Shown here in pieces: positions 54,193 to 62,369 of a stretch of DNA of 64,000 bases. Both the position numbers and the translations under genes were made by a program. The stretch covers positions 114,282 to 178,281 of the forward strand of contig NZ_JAERLY010000006.1 of assembly GCF_018256155.1 (NCBI RefSeq), given 5' to 3'. Position 1 is the stretch's first letter. Each line of letters starts with the position of its first letter. Below the pieces are notes generated by a model. The model was not told where the DNA came from. It did not search any database and worked only from the letters and a program-made list of their open reading frames with translations. The DNA comes from Gluconobacter sp. Dm-62 (GTDB taxonomy: Bacteria; Pseudomonadota; Alphaproteobacteria; Acetobacterales; Acetobacteraceae).

Positions 54193-55131
54193 TTATTCCT
54201 TCATGCCAGTGTCGGACGGTGCAGCATTGGAAGCAGACTGCATGTGCATGACCTTGCCCGTCTTCTTGTCCACCATCATGCCATTGTTATACTTGGCAAC
54301 GATGCCGTCGAAGAGATCCGGCTGGACATGCGCGAAATACTGTACCGGTGCAGCTTCCTGCGGTGCAGCATATTTCGGGTATGTGGTGTCGTCGAGATTT
54401 TCGCTTCCGCTCTTCACCTTCTCAACCCAGTCATTGAACTGAGCCGGATCCATGGCGAGGGTACGGAACTTCATATCCGAGAAACCACGGCCGCTGAACT
54501 GTGAAGCCTCACCGAGGTAATCCCCGGATTCACTTGCAAGCAGATGCAGCTGGGTCTGTTCACCAGGCATGGAGTAGATCATCGAACCCAGACGCGGGAT
54601 GAAGAACGACGTCATGACGGTGTCAGAAGTGATCTGGAAGTTCAGCGGCGTGTTCGTCGGAACATCCAGCTGGTTGATCGTTGCGATCCCCAGGTCCGGA
54701 TAGATGAACATCCACTTCCAGTCGAGAGAGACCACCTGGACATTCAGGGGCTTGACGTTGTCAGCCGTCTGAAGCGGGCGGTACGGGTCATAAGCGTGCG
54801 TGCTCCACCAGCTGATAGCACCCAGAAGAGCGATCAGAATGGCAGGAACGCCCCAGATGACATATTCAATTGCGGTCGAATGATCCCATGTCGGGAGGTA
54901 TTCGGCCTCTTTGTTGGAAGCGCGATACTTCCACGCAAAATAAAGCGTCGCGGCGCAGGTGGGAACCACGACCAGCATCATGATGACGAATTCCGCCACC
55001 ATGACATCGCGGTTCATTTCTGCGACCGGGCCGCGCGGCTGAAGCAGATCAACCGTACAACCCGATAGCATCAGCGCCGGCAACGCTGGGAGATATCGCC
55101 AGAGTTTTTTCATCGGTCCTGCTTTCATCAT
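54193..55131 (-). CDS. cyoA: Cytochrome bo3 ubiquinol oxidase subunit II (lipoprotein)
   Basis: 312 aa. Signal with lipobox LSGC ([12 protein letters not shown]), then two helices ([47 protein letters not shown]) and a periplasmic cupredoxin-like domain ([27 protein letters not shown]). The CuA cysteine and histidine ligands of cytochrome c oxidases are absent, as expected for a quinol oxidase. An ATG at 55113 is an alternative start that puts the lipobox nearer the N-terminus. First gene of the operon. Confidence 0.97.
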   Translation of the reverse strand: MMKAGPMKKLWRYLPALPALMLSGCTVDLLQPRGPVAEMNRDVMVAEFVIMMLVVVPTCAATLYFAWKYRASNKEAEYLPTWDHSTAIEYVIWGVPAILIALLGAISWWSTHAYDPYRPLQTADNVKPLNVQVVSLDWKWMFIYPDLGIATINQLDVPTNTPLNFQITSDTVMTSFFIPRLGSMIYSMPGEQTQLHLLASESGDYLGEASQFSGRGFSDMKFRTLAMDPAQFNDWVEKVKSGSENLDDTTYPKYAAPQEAAPVQYFAHVQPDLFDGIVAKYNNGMMVDKKTGKVMHMQSASNAAPSDTGMKE

Positions 55132-55518
55132 CCGTTCCGGCTTGCAGTAGTCGCCGGGAAACGGTTTGACACGATAAGGTCCGCATCAGTGCCGCCGAAC
55201 GCTGCCATAGTCTGCTACCTTTCTCGTTCGTATCCTGACGTCAGGAACCGGATCAAAGATCCGATCCTGAAATTCATTCAGCATGGGACACGGCTGTCCC
55301 GGTTCCTCAGGTTTTTTCCGCCTGAATCGCCTCAAAGACAAGGCTTATCACGGATTTCGTGAGCCCTCCCCCGACATGGACCTCAGGTTGAAATGGCTGT
55401 TTTTCGCCACATTTGATCTAATTATGACTTTCATTAAGCACGAACATTACAGATTTTTAATGTAAACCCATTTAGAATTCGCGAAAATAATTCAAGACTT
55501 TTTTAGTCCAAAAAGCAG
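55132..55518 (-). promoter_or_regulatory. cyo upstream region with three inverted repeats
   Basis: The region before cyoA has TCCTGACGTCAGGA (55233-55246, perfect), CGGATC-AAA-GATCCG (55249-55263, perfect arms) and GGGACA-CGGC-TGTCCC (55285-55300, perfect arms) within 70 bases, then an AT-rich patch (about 55415-55510) with ACATTA/TAATGT (55444-55463). These could be operators or mRNA hairpins controlling the oxidase operon. I could not choose a -35/-10 pair. No gene is supported here. Confidence 0.45.
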
Positions 55519-55548
55519 AAAGGGGCGGCATCAACTGCCGCCCCTTTC
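55519..55548 (-). terminator. Terminator of the YccA-like gene
   Basis: AAGGGGCGGCA and TGCCGCCCCTT (55520-55530 with 55536-55546) form an 11-bp stem over TCAAC; on the minus strand it leads into TTTCTGCTTTTTGG, 30 bases past the stop. Confidence 0.9.
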
Positions 55549-55578
55549 ACATTTCCCAGTATCGCTCAGACAGTACTG

Positions 55579-56349
55579 TCAGTCGTTGTTACCCGAACGA
55601 ACACCCATGAACTGGATGAGAAACTGAAACAGGTTCACGAAATTGAGATACATTGTGAGCGCATCATAGACGCTCATCTTCGCGACTTCGTCTGAACCAG
55701 CATATGCCATGTACTGCTGGTATGTGATCTTGATGCGCTGCGTGTCATAGGCTGCCAGCAGGGTGAAAAGACCCACACCTATTACTGAAACCAGCATGGC
55801 AAGCGGCGAACTGTGCAGGAAGATGTTCACGACCGACGCCAGAACGATGCCAATCAGCCCCATGAACAGGAAAGAACCGAGTCGAGCAAGATTGGCGCCC
55901 GTCACGTAGCCCCACAGCGACATTCCTGCGAATGTAATGGCCGTCACAAAGAATGTCCGGGCTACGGAAACGCCTGTATAGCTCAGCAGGATGCTGGCCA
56001 TGCTGGCTCCCATCGCGGCACTGAACAGCAGGAAGATCCCCTGTACTGCTGGCCGGGAAAGCCGGTTGACCCCGAAAGACAGGACCATCACGAAAACAAG
56101 CGGAGCAAAAATGCTGATGCCACCCAGAAGGGTTGGCCGCAGAACGATCGCGCCGTTCGGCATTTCGGCAAGGTGAAAGAACAATGCGCGCAGGGATGTC
56201 TGCGCAACGCCGTAGGCGACCAGTCCCGTGATCACCAGACCAAGCGCCATCCAGTTGAAGACCCGGCACATATAAGCGCGAAGTCCGGCATCAAGACTGC
56301 CCGCTCCGGCCTGCACACCGGCTCTGCTGAAGTTAGTATTGAAAGCCAT
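55579..56349 (-). CDS. Bax inhibitor-1 / YccA family membrane protein
   Basis: 256 aa, seven hydrophobic segments: FNWMALGLVITGLVAYGVA, IFAPLVFVMVLSFG, AVQGIFLLFSAAMGASMASILL, FFVTAITFAGMSLWGYVTG, FLFMGLIGIVLASVVNIFL, AMLVSVIGVGLFTLLAAYDTQRI and the last NLFQFLIQFMG. The AYDTQRIK and SLYLNFVNLF-like (ALTMYLNFVNLF) motifs are diagnostic. Family members in E. coli (YccA, YbhL) modulate membrane quality control or ion flux. ATG at 56349 with AAAGGTGT upstream. Confidence 0.92.
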   Translation of the reverse strand: MAFNTNFSRAGVQAGAGSLDAGLRAYMCRVFNWMALGLVITGLVAYGVAQTSLRALFFHLAEMPNGAIVLRPTLLGGISIFAPLVFVMVLSFGVNRLSRPAVQGIFLLFSAAMGASMASILLSYTGVSVARTFFVTAITFAGMSLWGYVTGANLARLGSFLFMGLIGIVLASVVNIFLHSSPLAMLVSVIGVGLFTLLAAYDTQRIKITYQQYMAYAGSDEVAKMSVYDALTMYLNFVNLFQFLIQFMGVRSGNND

Positions 56350-56500
56350 GACACCTTTTCCAATGAGATGCCCTTCTGAAAAGGGCGCTTGACGAACCCG
56401 GGAGGGCCGTCCGTACACTCCACATGAATGTGGGGTTTTTGCCGGAAGGGTCAAGAATACTCCGCCGTCCCTTACTTCTTTTTCATGGGAAACGCGCCAC

Positions 56501-57064
56501 TTGAGACTCTTTGTCGCACTCGACCTTCCTGCCGATGTCCGGGAAACGCTTGCGCTGATGCGCGGTTCCATGCCCGGCGTGCAATGGGTTCCTGCCGAGA
56601 ACCATCACATCACTCTCCGTTTTATCGGGGAGATCACGGATCGACACCGGCTGGAGGAGATTGACCTCGCCCTCTCCCGCCTTGCCTGGAGACCCTTCGA
56701 GATATTTCTCACCCAGGCCGATATCCGCGAAGGTCTCAACGCGGACAGCCTTCTCATCGGCGTCGAGCGCACACCCCAGTTGGAAGCGCTCCAGTCGCAG
56801 GTCGAGAGCGCGCTTCGCCGCGCCGGATGCCCGCCCGCAAAAAGACGCTTCCAGCCTGCTGTCACGTTGGGACACTTCTCTTCCAGCCAGCGCGCAGACG
56901 CCATCCGGTGGGTCCAGCGACACAATCTCTTCCGCAGCAAACCGATGTCCGTAGAACACGTTACGCTCTTTGAGAGCCTGCGCAGTCTGGGCGAGCACGT
57001 TTACGTTCCGCGCGAAGAGTATGCTTGGCAGCCGGAAATGCCCCTGATCCCCGAGGAAGAATGA
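56501..57064 (+). CDS. thpR: RNA 2',3'-cyclic phosphodiesterase (2H family)
   Basis: 187 aa from a TTG start at 56501 (MRLFVALDLPADVRETL). The two HxTx catalytic motifs are HHITLRFIGE and HVTLFESL. Opens 2',3'-cyclic phosphates on RNA, as LigT/ThpR does in tRNA metabolism. No ATG fits the frame; TTG gives a standard N-terminus. Its stop overlaps the next gene's ATG (ATGA). Confidence 0.92.
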   Translation: MRLFVALDLPADVRETLALMRGSMPGVQWVPAENHHITLRFIGEITDRHRLEEIDLALSRLAWRPFEIFLTQADIREGLNADSLLIGVERTPQLEALQSQVESALRRAGCPPAKRRFQPAVTLGHFSSSQRADAIRWVQRHNLFRSKPMSVEHVTLFESLRSLGEHVYVPREEYAWQPEMPLIPEEE

Positions 57065-57666
57065 TCCCATCCACGCCGTCGACCGAGGAACGCCTCGATG
57101 CGCTCCTCACGGAAGTCCGGGCCTGTCGCGTCTGTGAGGCCCATCTCCCGCTCGGGGCCAGACCGCTAATCCACGCCTCAGTCACATCCAGAATTCTGAT
57201 CGCCAGTCAGGCGCCCGGCACAAAAGCCCATATCGCGGGAAAATCCTTCTTCGATCCGTCGGGCAATCGCCTGCGGAACTGGCTCGGCCTTTCTGAAGAC
57301 ATCTTCTACGACACGCACCATGTTGCCATCTTTCCAATGGGTCTGTGCTACCCTGGCCGCCTGCCGCAAGGTGGTGACAACCCACCCCGCCCGGAATGCG
57401 CGCCGCTCTGGCGTCGTCGCGTGCTTTCGCTCATGCCGGACATCCGCCTGACGCTGCTCGTCGGAAGCTATTCGCAGAACCATGTTCTGGGACGCGGCAC
57501 AGTCACCGAGCGGGTCAGAAATTTCCGGGATTACATGCCGGAATACTTCCCGCTGCCTCATCCGTCATGGCGCACGGGGGTCTGGGAAAAGAAAGCACCG
57601 TGGTTTCAGGAAGACGTTATTCCGGCCCTGCGTGAACGCGTCCACGCCCTCTTGGCCGAGCGCTGA
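57061..57666 (+). CDS. Uracil-DNA glycosylase family protein
   Basis: 201 aa of the UDG superfamily. CRVCEAHLPLGARPLI at the start, LIASQAPGTKAHIAGKSFFDPSGNRLRNWLGL (active-site loop, GQAPG-like), VGSYSQNHVLGRG and the C-terminal LPHPSWRTGVWEKKAPWF (HPS motif). Similar small members were long annotated as hypothetical. Start at 57061 is fixed by the 4-base overlap with thpR. The activity on uracil is inferred. Confidence 0.85.
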   Translation: MIPSTPSTEERLDALLTEVRACRVCEAHLPLGARPLIHASVTSRILIASQAPGTKAHIAGKSFFDPSGNRLRNWLGLSEDIFYDTHHVAIFPMGLCYPGRLPQGGDNPPRPECAPLWRRRVLSLMPDIRLTLLVGSYSQNHVLGRGTVTERVRNFRDYMPEYFPLPHPSWRTGVWEKKAPWFQEDVIPALRERVHALLAER

Positions 57667-57669
57667 TCT

Positions 57670-58371
57670 TCAGGCTGCCTTGGCCTGTCGCAGCGCTTCA
57701 ACCAGAAAACCTTCTGCGCCCGACGCCAGAATCTGAACCCCGATTGCCAGCAGGATCAGTGCCGCAAGTCGGCTGACGATCCGCGTTCCCGTCACACCCA
57801 GCATCGCCACAACACGCTCGGCATAGGCATAAACAATTGCAACCACCACCGCCATGGTCGTCGCAGCTGCAGAGACGCCCAGATAATAATCGGCCGTCGG
57901 CATATGAGGCGGCGTGGAAGAACTCAGGGCGATGGCCACGGAAATGCTTCCCGGGCCCACCGTGAATGGCATGGCCAGCGGAAAGAACGCTGTCTCCCGC
58001 AGATCCGGCGTCGTCACGGTTCGACCGCCCTGAAGCGCCTGCTTTTCCTTACGCGCTTCGGACGTCTCGGGCTGCAACAGCATGAGCCAGGCGCGCGATG
58101 CCACAACCAGACCGCCCGTAATGCGCAATGCATTAATGGAGATGCCAAAGAACCCGAGGATCCAGCTGCCAAACCAGATGGACACCAGCATGATGCCCAG
58201 CGAATTCAGGGCCACCTGACGGGCAAGCTCGACAACTTCGCGACGGTCACGCCCTTCCGTCGCCTGAGCAAAAATCAGCGATGCCCCGAGAGGGTTGATG
58301 ATCGAAAAGAGTGCCGGAAAGGCAATCAGCCAGCTGCTGAGCGTATTCCCCAGCCCGGGCGCCAGGCTCAT
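57670..58371 (-). CDS. MarC family integral membrane protein
   Basis: 233 aa, six helices of the NAAT/MarC family: AFPALFSIINPLGASLIFAQATEG, ALNSLGIMLVSIWFGSWILGFFGISINALRITGGLVVASRAW, then GRTVTTPDLRETAFFPLAMPFTVGPGSISVAIALSS and the final VIAMLGVTG-like helix. The PLAMPFTVGPGSI block is diagnostic. Function is uncertain. Start overlaps the mprF stop by 4 bases. Confidence 0.92.
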   Translation of the reverse strand: MSLAPGLGNTLSSWLIAFPALFSIINPLGASLIFAQATEGRDRREVVELARQVALNSLGIMLVSIWFGSWILGFFGISINALRITGGLVVASRAWLMLLQPETSEARKEKQALQGGRTVTTPDLRETAFFPLAMPFTVGPGSISVAIALSSSTPPHMPTADYYLGVSAAATTMAVVVAIVYAYAERVVAMLGVTGTRIVSRLAALILLAIGVQILASGAEGFLVEALRQAKAA

Positions 58372-60524
58372 GAGCCTGTCAGACCTGACGCAGCCTGCGG
58401 CTGGCGCTTGCGTGCCAGACGTTCCTCACCCTTCAGAAAAGCCCGCAGCATCCGATAATCCTCGGAAAAACAGCATACCGTCCCGGCCGTCCTGTCTGGA
58501 CAGACCGTCAGTCCCAGATCGTTATAAACTGCCATCAGAGACTGGCCAACCTGTATGAAAGCAAGCTTGCAGCCTTCCTGCAGCGCCAGATCCCGCAGCC
58601 GCCAGATCGCCGCAACGCAGTTGCGCTCCGCTCCGGCGGGATCGCCCAAACCGATAATGAATTGCCCCGTCCGCAGGAACGGAATGGCTGCACGGCCTGC
58701 TTCATCCAGCAGTAACCCGGTCGGGCGACGCGCGCCAAGCTGCGGCAGGGCGTGCGCCAGACTGTGGTAGCGGCAGGCATTCTCGGCTGTCCATGCTTCG
58801 AACCGGATGCGCGTCCTTCGCATCCCACGCCACAGGGCATAGAACCCACACAATGCCGAGAAGCCCAGAAACCAGCGTCCCACGGCGGTATGGGCATCAT
58901 AGATCATCGAGCGCCACCATATCGGCCCGAGATGCCGCTGGATGGCTACCCAGCCCACGCCCAGCAGGCCCAGCGCCCAAAGCGACAACGGCGCCAGCAT
59001 CGACGGCGTAAGCGGCGCCGTCAAAAAATGCGCACGCCGGTAATAGCAGTTCCGGAATGGGAGCAGCAGCAGCATTACGAGACTGATGACCACCGGCCCT
59101 TCCCACGGCGCATGACGCAACAGCAGCAGCACAACCGCAGAACCCAGCATCCCGAGAGAAAACTTCCATGCCAGCGCAACACGCTGCGAAAGCCCCCAGG
59201 ACAACGCCACCAGACCGACACCCGCCGCCGTTAGCAGCAGGTCAGCGATCTGCGACACCGCAGCTCCTAGGGAGGTCTGAAGCGGCGGCAGATCTGCCAC
59301 CAGCGCATAAAGCAGCAGCAGGATGCCCACGACAGCCTGAACGCTCGTCGCCACGGCCACGGAGAAATCAGCCTCTGATTCCCGGATGACCTGACTGGGC
59401 CGCACCCGTCGTGGTGCCTGTCCCGCTGAAGCAAGAACCTGTTCGCCCCGCAGGAAAATCTCATGCCCGGCAAACATCAGACCCGCCAGAAGCAATGGGA
59501 TGATGTAATAGAAAAGCCGGAAAACAAGGATCGCACCCATGATCTGCGAAGCTGGCAGATAGGCCTGCAACGCCAGCAGCATGGCGCCATCAAAAACGCC
59601 TAGGCCCCCCGGGACACTCGCGACAAGCCCGGCCGTATAGGACGCCAGATAGATCGCCAGAAACGTCCCGAACCCGAAATGCGCTTCAGGCGGCAGCGGA
59701 GGCAGCACGCAATACGCAATCAGCGCCGTCGCCGCCATGTCCGCCGCACTGACCGCGATCTGCGCAATTGCAATTCCCGGGCCCGGCAGCTCGATCTCGT
59801 ACTTCCAGACGCGCACATGCCGCCGCACACGCGCCACCAGCACATAGGCCAGCAACACGCCCCACAGCCCCAGCCCCACGAGCCTCAGCAGAAATGTCGG
59901 CAGATGTGTCAGAACCGGCACGGCATGCGGCTCAATGACCAGAATGCCGCCAATGAGCGCCATCGTACCCAGCAGATAGGTCGCCGAGCAGAAGGCAATA
60001 ATCTGCGCAATCGCCCCCGGCGCCACGCCCCAGCTCCGATAAAGCCGAAAACGCACGGCCGCCCCGGAAATCGCTGCACAGCCCAGATTGTGCGACAGCA
60101 CATAGGAGCAGAACGCCGCAAAAGCCGAGCGCTGATAAGACACGTCCGCCCGCACATGCAGACAGGCCAGACGGTCATAGAAAGAGAGAATGAAATAGGA
60201 CAGGAGCGTCGCCGCCCCACCCGCCAGCAGAGCAGAGTCCGGAATGGCGCTCAGGCTTGCGGTGATATCGTGCAGCGAAAGATGACGAAGCTCCCGCCAG
60301 ATGACGACCACCGCCGCCACGAGCAGAACCAGCCCCACGAGAGCTGGAGCGCGCGACAGGAAAATCTGCCACCGGTGCTTGGAAGGCGCGGCGTCCGGAC
60401 AGCCGCAATCTACCGGCGCAGGAGCTGCGGAAACGCAGATATCATCCTTCACAGATGACACCTGAATGTCCTGCTTCCCCTTACCCGGCTTGTGGTCCTG
60501 CCGCTTATCCCCGGGCATGCCCAC
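58368..60524 (-). CDS. mprF: MprF-like lysylphosphatidylglycerol flippase/synthase with shortened C-terminus
   Basis: 718 aa. An N-terminal flippase part (VASVPGGLGVFDGAMLLAL, FRLFYYIIPLLLAGLMF, typical) and further helices to about residue 565. From about 570 the DUF2156 synthase domain begins (ENACRYHSLAHALPQLGARRPTGLLL, FIIGLGDPAG, FIQVGQSLMAVYNDLGL), but only about 150 residues remain, where full-length MprF/LpiA has about 300. The distal lobe, including the usual lysyl-tRNA and lipid-binding region, is missing. The stop overlaps marC cleanly (ATGA), so it is not an obvious assembly break. GTG start; ATG at 60518 possible. Preceded by lysS. Confidence 0.85.
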   Translation of the reverse strand: MGMPGDKRQDHKPGKGKQDIQVSSVKDDICVSAAPAPVDCGCPDAAPSKHRWQIFLSRAPALVGLVLLVAAVVVIWRELRHLSLHDITASLSAIPDSALLAGGAATLLSYFILSFYDRLACLHVRADVSYQRSAFAAFCSYVLSHNLGCAAISGAAVRFRLYRSWGVAPGAIAQIIAFCSATYLLGTMALIGGILVIEPHAVPVLTHLPTFLLRLVGLGLWGVLLAYVLVARVRRHVRVWKYEIELPGPGIAIAQIAVSAADMAATALIAYCVLPPLPPEAHFGFGTFLAIYLASYTAGLVASVPGGLGVFDGAMLLALQAYLPASQIMGAILVFRLFYYIIPLLLAGLMFAGHEIFLRGEQVLASAGQAPRRVRPSQVIRESEADFSVAVATSVQAVVGILLLLYALVADLPPLQTSLGAAVSQIADLLLTAAGVGLVALSWGLSQRVALAWKFSLGMLGSAVVLLLLRHAPWEGPVVISLVMLLLLPFRNCYYRRAHFLTAPLTPSMLAPLSLWALGLLGVGWVAIQRHLGPIWWRSMIYDAHTAVGRWFLGFSALCGFYALWRGMRRTRIRFEAWTAENACRYHSLAHALPQLGARRPTGLLLDEAGRAAIPFLRTGQFIIGLGDPAGAERNCVAAIWRLRDLALQEGCKLAFIQVGQSLMAVYNDLGLTVCPDRTAGTVCCFSEDYRMLRAFLKGEERLARKRQPQAASGLTGS

Positions 60525-60527
60525 GGC

Positions 60528-62159
60528 TCAGTCCTGCACAGGCTCTTCGACAGGCCGCGCAAGAGCGTCCCGGATCAGGCCGACCGTTTCCGGAAGCCCA
60601 AACAGCGATGCAAAAATCCCGAAACGCGGCCCCTCGGTCTGCCCAAGCAGAACCTCATATAGACACCCGAACCACGACCGCAGCTCGGACTTCTGGAAAT
60701 AGCGCTTCCCGACTTCGAACACGACATCCTGCACCTCACCCGGCGGCGTCTCGGGCGCAAGCTTCGCCAGCTCGTCCGCCAGATCCACCAGCCCCTTGCG
60801 CTCGGTTTCCGTCGGTGCACGGTAGGTCTTATTGGGGTAAACCTGCTCCTGGAAATAGGTCAGCGCACAACGCACCAGACGATCCACATACGGATGCGTC
60901 TCGGGCGAAAGCGTCGGATCATAGCGCCGCAGGAACTTCCACAGCGTCTCCGGCTTGTCGGCATTTGCCACGTTCGCAAGGTTCAGCAGCGCCGTGTACG
61001 AGACCGGGCTGGTGTCCTGCGCACGGATCGTCCCGCCATGAATGAACCACACCGGATTGGCCAGCAGATCCGGCCCCTCCTGCGTCTCAGCCTTCTGCAC
61101 GAGCGTCAGGTAATCATCCGTTGCACGCGGAATGACGTCGAAAAACAGACGCTTGGCCCGCGTCGGCTGCTGGAACATGTACTGCGACAGGCTTTCCGGC
61201 GTGCCGTAACGCAGCCATTCCTCAACCGAAAGACCATTGCCCTTGGACTTGCTGATCTTCTGCCCCTGCGCATCGAGGAACAGCTCATAGGTCAGCCCTG
61301 CAGGCGGCTCCTTGCCCAGAATGCGACAGATCTTCGAGGACAGCTTCACACTGTCGATCAGATCCTTGCCGGACATTTCATAGTCCACGCCCAGCGCATA
61401 CCAGCGCATGGCCCAGTCGGCCTTCCACTGCATCTTCGCATGGCCGCCCAGAACGGACGTCTCGAACGTCTTGCCGGTCTCGTCTTTCCAGACCACCGTG
61501 CCGGCATCCGGATCAACCTTGATGATCGGCACCTGCATGACCTGCCCAGTCTCGGGATGAATCGGCAGAACCGGCGAATAGGTGGCCCGACGCTCCGGAC
61601 CAAGCGTCGGAATAATGGTCGCCACGACTTCATCATGGACTTCAAGCATACGGCGTAGCGCCGCATCGAACGTGCCGTTCGTGTAATACTCCGTGGCGGA
61701 AGCGAACTCGTACTCGAAACCGAAACTATCAAGAAACTGACGAAGACGCGCGTTATTATGCGCGGCAAAGCTGTCATATTCGCCAAACGGATCCGGCACC
61801 CGCGTCAGCGGCAGCCCCAGATGCTTCGTCAGAAGTTCCTGCTGCGGCACATTGGTCGGCACCTTGCGCAGCGCATCCATGTCATCGGAGAACGCAAGCA
61901 GTCGCGTCGGACGGCCCGTCAGCGCCTCATAGGCCTGACGCACCCAAGTCGTGCGCGCCACTTCGCCGAACGTGCCGATATGCGGCAGCCCCGACGGGCC
62001 ATACCCCGTTTCCAGAAGGGCCGGAGCCTGCTCCGAAGCATCAGAAGCGCGCGCGTCCATGCGCGCGGTGATTTTTCGAGCCTCTTCGAACGGCCATGCT
62101 TTCGGAAGCGGCGCGTCAGGAGAGAGGGACGGGGCGATAGGTGTCTTGGATTTCTGCAT
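60528..62159 (-). CDS. lysS: Lysyl-tRNA synthetase, class I
   Basis: 543 aa class I LysRS (archaeal/alphaproteobacterial type), not the class II enzyme of E. coli. SGLPHIGTFGEVARTTWVRQAY is the HIGH-type motif, and QGQKISKSKGNGLSVEEW the KMSKS loop. The C-terminal part is helical, with the end EEPVQD. mprF begins 3 bases after its stop, so the charged-tRNA-making enzyme and the lysyl-transferring MprF homologue are linked on one transcript. Confidence 0.96.
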   Translation of the reverse strand: MQKSKTPIAPSLSPDAPLPKAWPFEEARKITARMDARASDASEQAPALLETGYGPSGLPHIGTFGEVARTTWVRQAYEALTGRPTRLLAFSDDMDALRKVPTNVPQQELLTKHLGLPLTRVPDPFGEYDSFAAHNNARLRQFLDSFGFEYEFASATEYYTNGTFDAALRRMLEVHDEVVATIIPTLGPERRATYSPVLPIHPETGQVMQVPIIKVDPDAGTVVWKDETGKTFETSVLGGHAKMQWKADWAMRWYALGVDYEMSGKDLIDSVKLSSKICRILGKEPPAGLTYELFLDAQGQKISKSKGNGLSVEEWLRYGTPESLSQYMFQQPTRAKRLFFDVIPRATDDYLTLVQKAETQEGPDLLANPVWFIHGGTIRAQDTSPVSYTALLNLANVANADKPETLWKFLRRYDPTLSPETHPYVDRLVRCALTYFQEQVYPNKTYRAPTETERKGLVDLADELAKLAPETPPGEVQDVVFEVGKRYFQKSELRSWFGCLYEVLLGQTEGPRFGIFASLFGLPETVGLIRDALARPVEEPVQD

Positions 62160-62161
62160 GA

Positions 62162-62199
62162 TTACCGGAAAAGGTAGGGAGACACCTCTTCCCGGTCAA
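62162..62199 (-). promoter_or_regulatory. Hairpin directly before the lysS start
   Basis: ACCGGAAAAGGT (62164-62175) can pair with the downstream ACCTCTTCCCGGT with one bulge and one mismatch, ending a few bases before the lysS ATG. No obvious ribosome-binding site lies outside it, so it may affect lysS translation. The rest of 62200-62369 shows no gene. Confidence 0.3.
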
Positions 62200-62369
62200 G
62201 CAATACGACACATTGCGGTTTCACTCGGACGCATCCTTTACATTACGAAATATTTCAAGGACTTTTCCGCACTTTCTAACCCCTTGCAGACAGCCAGCTT
62301 TCACGTTCCGTTCGCAAAACCCGCAAAACATCCTCGCCGGATTTTCCCCTACCCGCTACACTGGCGACA

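Noticed and set aside
55283..55465. 60-codon frame between cyoA and the YccA-like gene
   Set aside because: No ribosome-binding site or family, and it overlaps the palindrome-rich promoter region of cyo.
58360..58380. Frameshift or assembly break at the mprF 3' end
   Set aside because: The ATGA junction with marC is clean and minus-strand sequence just downstream codes for MarC, with no leftover DUF2156 sequence in another frame.
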